Both the position numbers and the translations under genes were made by a program. From Hazenella coriacea (lineage in GTDB: Bacteria; Bacillota; Bacilli; Thermoactinomycetales; Thermoactinomycetaceae), in the NCBI RefSeq assembly GCF_004341825.1, contig NZ_SMAG01000002.1, positions 372,001-436,000 of the forward strand: a stretch of DNA of 64,000 bases. The letters run 5' to 3'. Below the pieces are notes generated by a model. That model was not told where the DNA came from. It did not search any database and saw only the letters and a list, made by a program, of their open reading frames with translations. Shown here piece after piece: positions 24,712-31,836 of this stretch. Within the stretch, counting starts at the first letter, position 1, and each line of letters begins with the position of its first letter.

Positions 24712-24783
24712 CACTTGGATCCAAGTGACACTGAGGGTCCTCAATCAACTAGAAGCTATTTGAGAGCATTTGAAATAGCTTCT
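24712..24783 (+). promoter_or_regulatory. Structured leader of the ATP-grasp gene
   Basis: The leader has a perfect 16-bp palindrome CACTTGGATCCAAGTG (24712-24727) followed by a perfect 11-bp hairpin (AGAAGCTATTT 24751-24761 with AAATAGCTTCT 24773-24783). There is no T-run after the hairpin, and no riboswitch class is recognised. Confidence 0.5.
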
Positions 24784-24852
24784 AAATTTATGAGTGTTCA
24801 CTTCCCGAGTCTGTAAATGTTTAATGAACTGATCAAAAGGGGGAAGTTGGTT

Positions 24853-26058
24853 ATGGGGATTTTAATCTTTAACAAGTTGTCTCACAAGGATGCCCCATAT
24901 GAACAATGGGTGGAGGACCTAGATGAAGAGCTGTACTTACTCACTTCAGAATCATGGAGCAAAGATTTGAATGGATACCAACACATCTACTCTTTTTCTA
25001 ATTATGATTTTAATAACAATATCGAATGGACAGCTATTGAGTTGTACGAAGGCAACCCATACCATACGATTATTGCTACCGCAGAACGAGATATTTTAAG
25101 GGTAGCTCGCTTAAGACAGCATCTAGGTTTAGAGGGGCAATCACTTGAAAGTGCTTATGCCTTTTGTCATAAAGGAAAGATGAAGACAATCCTCCAAAAA
25201 GCGGGAGTACGTGTTCCCATTTTTCAAATCCTACATTCTACTTATGATTTATATGAATTTATTCAGCAACATGGATATCCAGTCGTGATTAAACCTGTTG
25301 ACGGTATGGGTTCAAGAGATACCACTGTGATCAACCATCGACATGATTTAAGAAGTTATTTAAAAGAGGGTCTCTCTTCTAATCTTGAGGTTGAAGAATA
25401 CATCGAAGGAGAGATATATCATGTAGATGGGGTGATTATAGATGGGAAATTAATTCATCTTTGGCCCTCGAAGTATTTAAATGATTGTCTTTTGTTTCAT
25501 GAAGAAAAATACCTCGGAAGCTATTTATTAGAGCCTGCCAATCCTCTTACAAGGCGTCTTCAGTCTTATATCTCCTATATTTTAGACATTCTTCCTACAC
25601 CTCTCCATACATCATTTCATGCGGAAGTTTTCCATACACCTCAAGATGAACTGATCCTTTGTGAAATTGCTTGTTGTACAGGAGGTTCTCGAATTGCTGA
25701 AGAGTTTAGACAAGCCTTCCATTTAGACTTAACGAAGTGTTCAGTACAAGCTCAATGTGGGCTCTCAGTCAAGATCCCAATCGGGGTCAAGGAGCGTTCG
25801 GGTCCTACTTCACAGTATGGTTTTCTTGGAATTCCTGCGAGAGAAGGGACATTTATTAGTGGTCCTGACACAGATCAATTCCCTGATTGGGTCACCGAGT
25901 ATATACTAATCGCTAAGCCAGGTGCTTATTATACCCACGCTTATACGAGTGTCGATTATGTATGTACCATATTGGTTAAGGGGGATTCAGAAAAACAGGT
26001 GTTACAACGTTTGTATGAAGCAGCCAAGCAGTTTGAACAACAAGCAGTTTGGAAATAG
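24853..26058 (+). CDS. ATP-grasp ligase, substrate unknown
   Basis: The 401-residue protein has an ATP-grasp core: YPVVIKPVDGMGSRDTTVI (nucleotide-binding lysine and flexible loop, about residues 138-156), the adenine-contacting VEEYIEGEIYHVDGVI, and ELILCEIACCTGGSRI (Mg-binding Glu and catalytic loop). It belongs to the carboxylate-amine/dipeptide ligase type rather than to purine enzymes or the YheC/D group. ATG 24853 follows AAAAGGGGGAAG; an upstream ATG at 24817 is less likely. It has its own promoter and a structured leader. The product, perhaps a dipeptide or modified amino acid, is not predictable. Confidence 0.85.
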   Translation: MGILIFNKLSHKDAPYEQWVEDLDEELYLLTSESWSKDLNGYQHIYSFSNYDFNNNIEWTAIELYEGNPYHTIIATAERDILRVARLRQHLGLEGQSLESAYAFCHKGKMKTILQKAGVRVPIFQILHSTYDLYEFIQQHGYPVVIKPVDGMGSRDTTVINHRHDLRSYLKEGLSSNLEVEEYIEGEIYHVDGVIIDGKLIHLWPSKYLNDCLLFHEEKYLGSYLLEPANPLTRRLQSYISYILDILPTPLHTSFHAEVFHTPQDELILCEIACCTGGSRIAEEFRQAFHLDLTKCSVQAQCGLSVKIPIGVKERSGPTSQYGFLGIPAREGTFISGPDTDQFPDWVTEYILIAKPGAYYTHAYTSVDYVCTILVKGDSEKQVLQRLYEAAKQFEQQAVWK

Positions 26059-26068
26059 ATAAGGATGA

Positions 26069-26275
26069 TCATTCAATAGATCGGCTGTTTGCATAATCAT
26101 TCAAGTATAGCGTAGCATAGAATAGATTAGAGAATGGAATTTGATATTCTAACGCCCAAGATGATCCATGCATTTCCCGTTCATGACTTGCTTTCGAAAT
26201 GATTCCCATGCCTTTGGCTCGTCCGATTGAAAGAATATCGATCCCAATCAGAGAAAAACTATTGGAAGTCATCAT
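26069..26275 (-). CDS. Possible small hypothetical protein
   Basis: A 68-residue minus-strand frame (MMTSNSFSLIGIDIL ... NDYANSRSIE) with coding-like codon choice. It ends 11 bases after the convergent ATP-grasp gene. No ribosome-binding site is visible before ATG 26275. It may be real, a remnant, or chance. Confidence 0.25.
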   Translation of the reverse strand: MMTSNSFSLIGIDILSIGRAKGMGIISKASHEREMHGSSWALEYQIPFSNLFYATLYLNDYANSRSIE

Positions 26276-26383
26276 GTCTATTTCATCTTAGTAATCAAAT
26301 TTTACAATATTTACCTAGTGGGTTTAGGTGTGATAAAGTGAGAGTGAGTAGTAGGTATGGGAATCAAAAAGGGGAGGATTCAG

Positions 26384-26968
26384 ATGGAAAAGGTGATGAT
26401 GAAACAAGGCTCCTTTTCTTATCAATCGGTTGACTTTTCTACATCCAACCCATTAAGCCTCAATAAAATCACAGAACTAGAAAATCGTTTACGGGGATTG
26501 ATCCGGATCATCCGTAAAGGATTAGAAAAGATTTATACAGTCTTGATTCATTTCCAGACTTCCAATGACTCAGCCATGGTTTCATTTTGGAAAAGTGTGG
26601 CTCATTGGTATCAGAAAAAAGGTTGGTCTATGCTGAGTGATCTGATCTATGAGTTAAAAAGGCGAGAAATTCAATACCAAGATTACTTCATGATCAAGGA
26701 CGTTCTTGATATCCAAGAAAATATTGCAGTGCCTATGGTACAAGGTCTTAGTAACCGTCATTTGGATGAAGGACAACTTGAATCCGTACTTCATTATTTA
26801 AAAGAGCTTCCTTTTTATCTACAATATGATCTTCAATTAGAAAGCATGGATTTTAAAAAAGTCCAACCAATTCAATATCAAGATTATCAAACTTCGATGA
26901 GCTTCTTGGCTGCTAATCGTTTTGAGGATCTTCATTATCAAATTGATTTTAAACCAAAATGGGGATGA
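26384..26968 (+). CDS. Hypothetical protein, first gene of a SecB-like/nuclease cassette
   Basis: A soluble protein of 194 residues, mostly helical in appearance (ITELENRLRGLIRIIRKGLE, then WKSVAHWYQKKGWSMLSDL), with a Tyr/Gln-rich C-terminus. I recognise no family and no helix-turn-helix. ATG 26384 follows GGGGAGG (26371-26377). The next gene, for a SecB-like protein, begins 2 bases after its stop, and a PD-(D/E)XK-like gene follows, so the three form one operon. Its place is that of a toxin, antitoxin or substrate-specific subunit, but this is speculation. Confidence 0.7.
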   Translation: MEKVMMKQGSFSYQSVDFSTSNPLSLNKITELENRLRGLIRIIRKGLEKIYTVLIHFQTSNDSAMVSFWKSVAHWYQKKGWSMLSDLIYELKRREIQYQDYFMIKDVLDIQENIAVPMVQGLSNRHLDEGQLESVLHYLKELPFYLQYDLQLESMDFKKVQPIQYQDYQTSMSFLAANRFEDLHYQIDFKPKWG

Positions 26969-26970
26969 AT

Positions 26971-27420
26971 ATGAAACAAACCTTTGATTGGCTCGTTTCA
27001 CATGCGGAGTTTAAAGAAGTTGAGTTAGTTTCACTCATGTGTAGTCAAAATAAGCAACTCGTTGATTCATTAGGTAATGTTCATATTTCCATCGATTATA
27101 CTTCTTTAGAAATGGTTCAAGATGGTTACGAATGGATGTTTCCAGTTCGCTTTTGTATTCGCGCTTATCATGGAGAGCAAGGAGACCCTCCACCAGAAGA
27201 AAACCATCTATTTTGTATTGAATTTGTTTTAGATTGTATCTATTCATTAGATATTGAAGAAGAATGTTCTACATCACATCCTAAAAAGATTGATCAGTCA
27301 CTGCCAGAGCAACAAGTGTTATCCAATGTTTGGCCATATGCAAGAGAATTAGTGAGTAATTTAACCATCCGTATGGGTTTTCCCCCTCTCATGATTCCGC
27401 CATTGAAACAAGCAACTTGA
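26971..27420 (+). CDS. SecB-like chaperone protein
   Basis: The 149-residue acidic protein ends with VWPYARELVSNLTIRMGFPP followed by LMIPPLK, which mirrors the SecB C-terminal signature (FPYARE-ISSL--RG-FP-L-L-P). The preceding beta-rich part (VHISIDYTSLEMV, RFCIRAYHGE, FCIEFVLDCIYSL) fits the SecB fold. SecB holds unfolded proteins for export, but Gram-positive SecB-like proteins are often dedicated chaperones of toxin-antitoxin-chaperone sets. Its position between an unknown gene and a nuclease-like gene suggests such a dedicated role. ATG 26971 follows GGGGATG; an in-frame ATG at 26959 is also possible. Confidence 0.65.
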   Translation: MKQTFDWLVSHAEFKEVELVSLMCSQNKQLVDSLGNVHISIDYTSLEMVQDGYEWMFPVRFCIRAYHGEQGDPPPEENHLFCIEFVLDCIYSLDIEEECSTSHPKKIDQSLPEQQVLSNVWPYARELVSNLTIRMGFPPLMIPPLKQAT

Positions 27421-27430
27421 TAAGAGGTGG

Positions 27431-28135
27431 ATGATGGGACTACAATTTGTATCCAAAAAAGGACCTTCTCAACAAGTTTATGTGTTAAAGCTAGCTGAGC
27501 TTGTGAAAAAGAACCATGAACTCTTTATTTATCTTGCCCGTATATTTACTACCTATAGAAAAAAAGAGATTCATGACTTCAAACAGTTTCACTCATTTGT
27601 AAAAATGATTGTCCAACATCCACGACTATCATTGTCAAAACAAGAAAGACATCAGCTGATGGAATTGATCCATCTCATCTACCAACACTCCAACTTCCAA
27701 ATGATTCGTGCCGAATTTCTAGAAGAGATGACGGCTTATTTTGGACCTTTTCAAACCGCTGATCCATCCCCACAAGTATACCGTGAGCCTAGTATTTACG
27801 AAAATCATGTTTTAATCGGTGAAACAGGGCATAAATGCGATGTCGTTTTTTTTGAGAAAGTAGATAGACCCATGGAGTTAATCGAATGCAAATCAACATT
27901 GGCCACATTTATGACACTCACGAAAGATTTCGAAACCACAAGAAAAAGTACAAAAGGAAAGATTACCTATTTGAATAAAGTTCGCGAATATTTAATGGTT
28001 CATTATGTAGAGCCTGTTCTATTTTTTTCTTGCTATGACACCAATATTGATGTCATTAAGGAAAATATCTATTCCAATTGGGGGTTTACTCATTATCTTT
28101 TTCTTAACCCGATTCAGTTATGTAAAAAGAAATAA
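27431..28135 (+). CDS. PD-(D/E)XK nuclease-like protein of the SecB-like cassette
   Basis: The 234-residue protein has a helical N-terminal half and a C-terminal restriction-endonuclease-like core: GHKCDVVFF gives Asp137 and MELIECKST gives Glu152 and Lys154, i.e. D-x14-E-x-K, the metal-binding pattern of PD-(D/E)XK nucleases, each on a predicted beta strand. A Lys/Thr-rich helix follows (DFETTRKSTKGK). The fold assignment is by motif only; the substrate is unknown. AAGAGGTGG precedes ATG 27431/27434. It is the last gene of the three-gene operon. Confidence 0.6.
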   Translation: MMGLQFVSKKGPSQQVYVLKLAELVKKNHELFIYLARIFTTYRKKEIHDFKQFHSFVKMIVQHPRLSLSKQERHQLMELIHLIYQHSNFQMIRAEFLEEMTAYFGPFQTADPSPQVYREPSIYENHVLIGETGHKCDVVFFEKVDRPMELIECKSTLATFMTLTKDFETTRKSTKGKITYLNKVREYLMVHYVEPVLFFSCYDTNIDVIKENIYSNWGFTHYLFLNPIQLCKKK

Positions 28136-28228
28136 GAACACTACAAATTGCCGCTAAATTGCCAAGACAAGTGAGCTTCAAAATATGCTAAAATAGATGA
28201 CAAATCCAATCAACTAAGGAGTGCTCAC

Positions 28229-28375
28229 ATGAATCTCAAATTTGGAGACGATGAAATAGAGTTTGAAATCGGCGGAGTTGAAATTGAGATTGAAGAAGAT
28301 GAAATCGAGATCGAAATTGGTGGGCTAGAAATCGAAATTAGTGAAGATGGTATTGAAATAGAGTTTGAAGATTAA
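28229..28375 (+). CDS. 48-residue highly acidic alternating-strand protein
   Basis: A short frame with a strong ribosome-binding site (AAGGAG eight bases before ATG 28229) encodes a protein with 21 Asp/Glu, 11 Ile and one Lys in 48 residues. It is built of alternating E-I runs separated by GG turns: EIEFEIGGVEIEIEED, then EIEIEIGGLEIEISED, then GIEIEFED, i.e. about three repeats of a 16-residue beta-strand unit. Its own terminator (28436-28475) follows. No family is known to me; metal or cation binding, a beta-solenoid, or a small antitoxin-like acidic mimic are possibilities only. Confidence 0.75.
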   Translation: MNLKFGDDEIEFEIGGVEIEIEEDEIEIEIGGLEIEISEDGIEIEFED

Positions 28376-28435
28376 TCTTATGGCAGAAGCTAGTCGTGTG
28401 ATGGAGTATTTCATGCACATAAATCAATGACTTAG

Positions 28436-28475
28436 ACAGGGATTCCTACCAGTTAGGTGGATCTCTGTTTTTTTT
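28436..28475 (+). terminator. Terminator of the acidic small-protein gene
   Basis: ACAGGGATTCCTACC pairs imperfectly with GGTGGATCTCTGT, followed by eight or more Ts. Confidence 0.8.
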
Positions 28476-28518
28476 ATTCCTTTTTTAGATAACAATGGAG
28501 TGGGAGAAGGTGATCGGT

Positions 28519-28716
28519 TTGAAAATTCAAGTCAACTTAGATCCAAAGTGTGAAGAGTTAGAGGTGACCATTCGTACCCATGAGCTAACAAAAGAAGTGA
28601 ATCAATTAGTTGATACACTGCGAGGAGGAAGTTTAAAGCGGATTATTGGGATTCGTGCTCAACCAATCGGAAAGTTTATGCCCAGACTCCTAAGGGGGCA
28701 TTTGAACTTGACTTGA
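28519..28716 (+). CDS. Truncated LytTR-regulator-like protein (N-terminal part only)
   Basis: The 65-residue product (TTG 28519, behind GGGAGAAGG) starts MKIQVNLDPKCEELEVTIRT and continues with LTKEVNQLVDTLRGG, the N-terminal helix region seen in small Bacillales LytTR DNA-binding proteins. Those proteins continue for another 70-90 residues with the DNA-binding beta domain. Here the frame ends at HLNLT without it, soon followed by a terminator. It is a truncated regulator gene or an independent short relative. Confidence 0.5.
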   Translation: MKIQVNLDPKCEELEVTIRTHELTKEVNQLVDTLRGGSLKRIIGIRAQPIGKFMPRLLRGHLNLT

Positions 28717-28768
28717 GTAAAAGCTCCTGAATGAATTGGAAATCACTTTACTCAATCTAATCTAAGTA

Positions 28769-28806
28769 AAGTAGCGATTCGTAAAAGTTGAATCGCTACT
28801 TTTTTC
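28769..28806 (+). terminator. Rho-independent terminator
   Basis: Perfect stem AGTAGCGATTC/GAATCGCTACT with TTTTTT after it. Confidence 0.9.
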
Positions 28807-28900
28807 AATATTTGATTCATATACAAAAAATAGGTCAGTTCATAGGTTCTTCAGCATAATCTTAATAGCAACTCGACTTGAGCTATTAAATGAACTGAAG

Positions 28901-28980
28901 AGGGGAGATGTTGCTCTGACGAGCGACTTTTGCGTATTCGCTGCGCAAGCGAGACAGAGAAACAGCGACCCGACGGGATC
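28901..28980 (+). repeat. Dispersed ~80-nt hairpin element, copy A
   Basis: Shares TCTGACGA-CGACTTTTG, the CAGAGAAACAGCGA segment and a terminal CGACGGGAT with the other copies. Here the outer stem is only partly paired (TGTTGCTCTG with CAGAGAAACA). It lies 68 bases before the DUF4397 gene, same orientation. The remaining gap bases from 28807 show no gene. Confidence 0.75.
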
Positions 28981-29047
28981 TAGATGATTATGCTACTAAA
29001 AATACTCATATAGAGTAGCAAATCGTTTGATTAAAGGAGGACTATGA

Positions 29048-29857
29048 GTGACCTGGAAGAAATACTTAGAAAAGGCACATGTATATGAACGATTGGCAGA
29101 TTATTATAAGAATAAAAACCCTCAGTTGTATAATGAATATTATCGTAAATATAACTCAAATATGAAGATATTTGTTGAAGCATATCATCAAGAGAAAGAA
29201 CAACAGATGCAGTCTGATTTAAGGGAAACTTATATCCCTTCTTTGATGCCAATTATTTCTGAACCCATTCATCCACCTGCAAGCGTTCGAATTCTTCATG
29301 CTTCAAAAAAAGCAGAAAAGACTCCAGTTGATCTCTACGTGAACGGGCAAAAAATCTTATCTAACTTAAAATATGGTTCAGTTACTAACTATTTAGATTT
29401 ACGTCCAGGTGAATACTTGATCGAAGCATTTCCAGTTGGTAAAAAAGATAAACCATTGATTCGACAAAGGTTGCAAGTGAAAGAAGGGCGCTCTTATCTA
29501 CTTGTGGTGATTGACCATGACTCTGGGAAAATGGATCTAGCTATTTATCCTATAACTCGTAAACCAAGTAAACGAAAAGCAAAAGTTCGAGTCATTCACT
29601 TAGCGAAGGGGATTCCTACAGTGAATGTCACTTTGCCAACAGGAGTTCACTTATTTAAGGAAGTTTCTTATTTAGAAGGAACTCCCTATCAATCAATCGA
29701 ACCTATATCAACTAAATTAATAATTAAAGAGAGTCAAACAGATCAATTGTTATATACTATTCCCAAAGTAAAGTTGGGGGCTGGTGATGTGATTACGGCA
29801 ATAGCTCTAGATCCTCATAATCAATTACAAATATTATTGTTAAATGATCGACGCTAA
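29048..29857 (+). CDS. DUF4397 domain protein
   Basis: The 269-residue protein has a helical, Tyr-rich N-terminal part (YLEKAHVYERLADYYKNKNP, residues about 5-60) and two DUF4397 units (ASVRILHASKKAEKTPVDLY at about 78, and KAKVRVIHLAKGIPTVNVTL at about 180), each a beta-sandwich repeat with the V-R-H-A/L--P-V-V pattern. Spore-former DUF4397 proteins are usually surface or secreted, yet no signal peptide is visible. The GTG at 29048 follows AAAGGAGGAC; an overlapping ATG at 29043 reads only 14 codons. The leader contains hairpin element copy A. Confidence 0.75.
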   Translation: MTWKKYLEKAHVYERLADYYKNKNPQLYNEYYRKYNSNMKIFVEAYHQEKEQQMQSDLRETYIPSLMPIISEPIHPPASVRILHASKKAEKTPVDLYVNGQKILSNLKYGSVTNYLDLRPGEYLIEAFPVGKKDKPLIRQRLQVKEGRSYLLVVIDHDSGKMDLAIYPITRKPSKRKAKVRVIHLAKGIPTVNVTLPTGVHLFKEVSYLEGTPYQSIEPISTKLIIKESQTDQLLYTIPKVKLGAGDVITAIALDPHNQLQILLLNDRR

Positions 29858-29926
29858 ATTTATAAGCGCTAAAAAAATATGTTTATTTACCTTTAAACGG
29901 GTAAAAAAATTAATAGAACATAAATA

Positions 29927-29955
29927 GTCAAGCGGTTTTGCTTGGCTTTTTATTT
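29927..29955 (+). terminator. Terminator of the DUF4397 gene
   Basis: GTCAAGC/GCTTGGC stem and TTTTTATTT. Confidence 0.8.
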
Positions 29956-30071
29956 CAATGAACAGTCAATTGGAAATATTTTCAGTCCTATATATTCCAA
30001 ATTATATAAGCCAATTTATGCTTGATTTAGTAAGATAGATATTAAGACGTTTCCGGGAAAGGAAGATGATT

Positions 30072-31436
30072 ATGAACGTATTAGAAATGAATGAAATTGG
30101 TAAGTTTATCCGTAAAACTAGGAAAGAAAGAGGCTTACGTTTAGAAGATCTCTCTGATGATCACATTTCAACAGCTACCATTAGTAATATCGAGAGAGGG
30201 ATTCCACACGTCAATAAAGATAAAATTTTATATTTGATGAGTAAATTAGGATTGGAACTAGATGAAATTCCACAAATGCTTGAAAAAGAAAGTGAAAGCT
30301 TAGAGAGTGTTCACCTCAAATTTACGGCGATTGAAACGATGATTGAAGTGGGCAGTTACCAAGAAGCTATCCGTTCGTTGTCTAATATTTCTGAAGAATC
30401 ACTCTCCCTCCATCAAGCAACTGTTCATTTAATCAAAGGAAGATGCTTTTTGGAAGGAAGAGAGTGGCGTAAAGGAGAGCGAGAACTGAGTGAAGCGATT
30501 CGTCTTTCCTTTCAAGACCCTTACTCTAACCAAATGAACTTGGAAGCTGTTAGTTATCTTTATCTTTCTAAGAGTCGTGCACAACAAAGAGATTGGGCTC
30601 AAGCTTTACAATATGTCGAACGAGGTATTGAGCTCTATCAACAGTCACAAGATACGAAACAGATAATTTACCACCTACTCGTTAATCAAGTGATCTATCT
30701 TGATCAACTTGGACGGACTGATGAGGCTTTAAGAAAGTTAGAAGAATTATGGACAGAAATTTCATTGATTCAAAATAAAGATCTTGTCATTCAAATGTAT
30801 CGTTTACGAGTAGACCTTTATCAGCGGATTCACTTGCATCATGATGCCGTTCGCTATGCCAAAGAAGGGATTCAGTTGGCAATTAAAAGTCACTACCATG
30901 ACGAGTTGTTCCGTTTGTGGCTATCCTTAGGGAAAACCTATCTTGATTTGACTGAATATGATGATGCAGAAACATGCCTTCATTTTGTGATGAGCATGTC
31001 TGGATTGATCTCAGATTCTAAAGAATGGTTGAAAGCTAAAAGTTTGCTTGGTCAGCTCTATTTCCATCAGGAAAAATGGGACAAGGCTCGAGAGACCTTA
31101 CAAGCTGTCATTGATCAAGCAGATAAAAGTCAGGATGCCGAAATTGCTGGGCAAGCTCTTCTGCTGATGGGAAAATTGTTAAAGCAAAGAGAGCATTGGG
31201 TAGATGCTATTCAGGTATTTATTCGACTCACTGAAGTAGCTAGCAAAAGTCGCGCTTATGCACTTGCTTATAAGGGTTTCGATGAATTAGCTAGTTGTTA
31301 TGAACAGATCGGACAGATGGATTCTTTTCGCTCTGCTGTAGAACAAATGTATCAAACTCAACAAAAAATAAAAATGCGCCAACAAAGACAAAGTTTACGC
31401 TTGTTGAATCGGGGGATGGGGTCTCCATTTAAGTAA
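30072..31436 (+). CDS. XRE-type regulator with TPR repeats (RRNPP-like)
   Basis: The 454-residue protein has an N-terminal helix-turn-helix (IGKFIRKTRKERGLRLEDLS and ATISNIERG, about residues 8-65), then some 380 residues of TPR helices (SYLYLSKSRAQQRDWAQALQ, LGKTYLDLTEYDDAETCL, AGQALLLMGKLLKQREHWVD). This is the layout of PlcR/NprR/Rap-class regulators that bind short signalling peptides. No pre-peptide gene is obvious immediately downstream, so the ligand, if any, is unknown. The ATG at 30072 fits the GGAAAGGAAG site better than the one at 30066. Confidence 0.85.
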   Translation: MNVLEMNEIGKFIRKTRKERGLRLEDLSDDHISTATISNIERGIPHVNKDKILYLMSKLGLELDEIPQMLEKESESLESVHLKFTAIETMIEVGSYQEAIRSLSNISEESLSLHQATVHLIKGRCFLEGREWRKGERELSEAIRLSFQDPYSNQMNLEAVSYLYLSKSRAQQRDWAQALQYVERGIELYQQSQDTKQIIYHLLVNQVIYLDQLGRTDEALRKLEELWTEISLIQNKDLVIQMYRLRVDLYQRIHLHHDAVRYAKEGIQLAIKSHYHDELFRLWLSLGKTYLDLTEYDDAETCLHFVMSMSGLISDSKEWLKAKSLLGQLYFHQEKWDKARETLQAVIDQADKSQDAEIAGQALLLMGKLLKQREHWVDAIQVFIRLTEVASKSRAYALAYKGFDELASCYEQIGQMDSFRSAVEQMYQTQQKIKMRQQRQSLRLLNRGMGSPFK

Positions 31437-31534
31437 ATGTCTAAGGAATGATTAATTATCCATAAGGTTTGTGGAGTATAGATTTGTCATGTAATAAATG
31501 ATCAGTAACTATCGTCCTATCGACAACATGAATC

Positions 31535-31543
31535 TGATATAAT
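31535..31543 (+). promoter_or_regulatory. Extended -10 promoter of the metH operon
   Basis: TGATATAAT (extended -10 TG plus TATAAT 31538-31543) with no good -35; it places the start about 95 bases before the S-box. Confidence 0.5.
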
Positions 31544-31644
31544 AAGTTAAAGTGTAAAAACTTCTTAAAAAAGTATGAGAGTGATGACGAGTTTGGGGAG
31601 CTTCTTATGGAAGTGAACCCCATCATCATTCTGATCACATATGC

Positions 31645-31760
31645 TTCTCTTATCAAGAGTGGTGGAGGGACTGGCCCGATGAAACCCAGCAACCAGTTGG
31701 TTCAGACGAATCAACAAGGTGCTAATTCCTGCAGAGATTTTATCTCTGAAAGATGAGAGC
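31645..31760 (+). ncRNA. SAM-I riboswitch (S-box)
   Basis: The sequence contains the canonical S-box core: CTCTTATCAAGAG-GGTGGAGGGA, CTGGCCCGATGAAACCC, AGCAACC, AAGGTGCTAATTCC and the closing GATGAGAG pairing with CTCTTATC. A competing terminator (31764-31806) follows. SAM binding should terminate transcription before metH. Confidence 0.97.
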
Positions 31761-31763
31761 GTT

Positions 31764-31806
31764 GAAAACACCTTTCATCTTTTTAAAGTGAAGGGTGTTT
31801 TCTTTT
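31764..31806 (+). terminator. S-box-controlled terminator
   Basis: AAAACACCTTTCA pairs with TGAAGGGTGTTTT (13 bp), then TCTTTTATT. It is the expression platform of the riboswitch. Confidence 0.92.
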
Positions 31807-31836
31807 ATTATGAAGAGTAGAAATGGGGATGTAGCG

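Noticed and set aside
24690-24852. T-box or other known riboswitch before the ATP-grasp gene
   Set aside because: There is no AGGGTGGNACCGCG box, no T-run after the hairpin, and no S-box, TPP, lysine or purine core.
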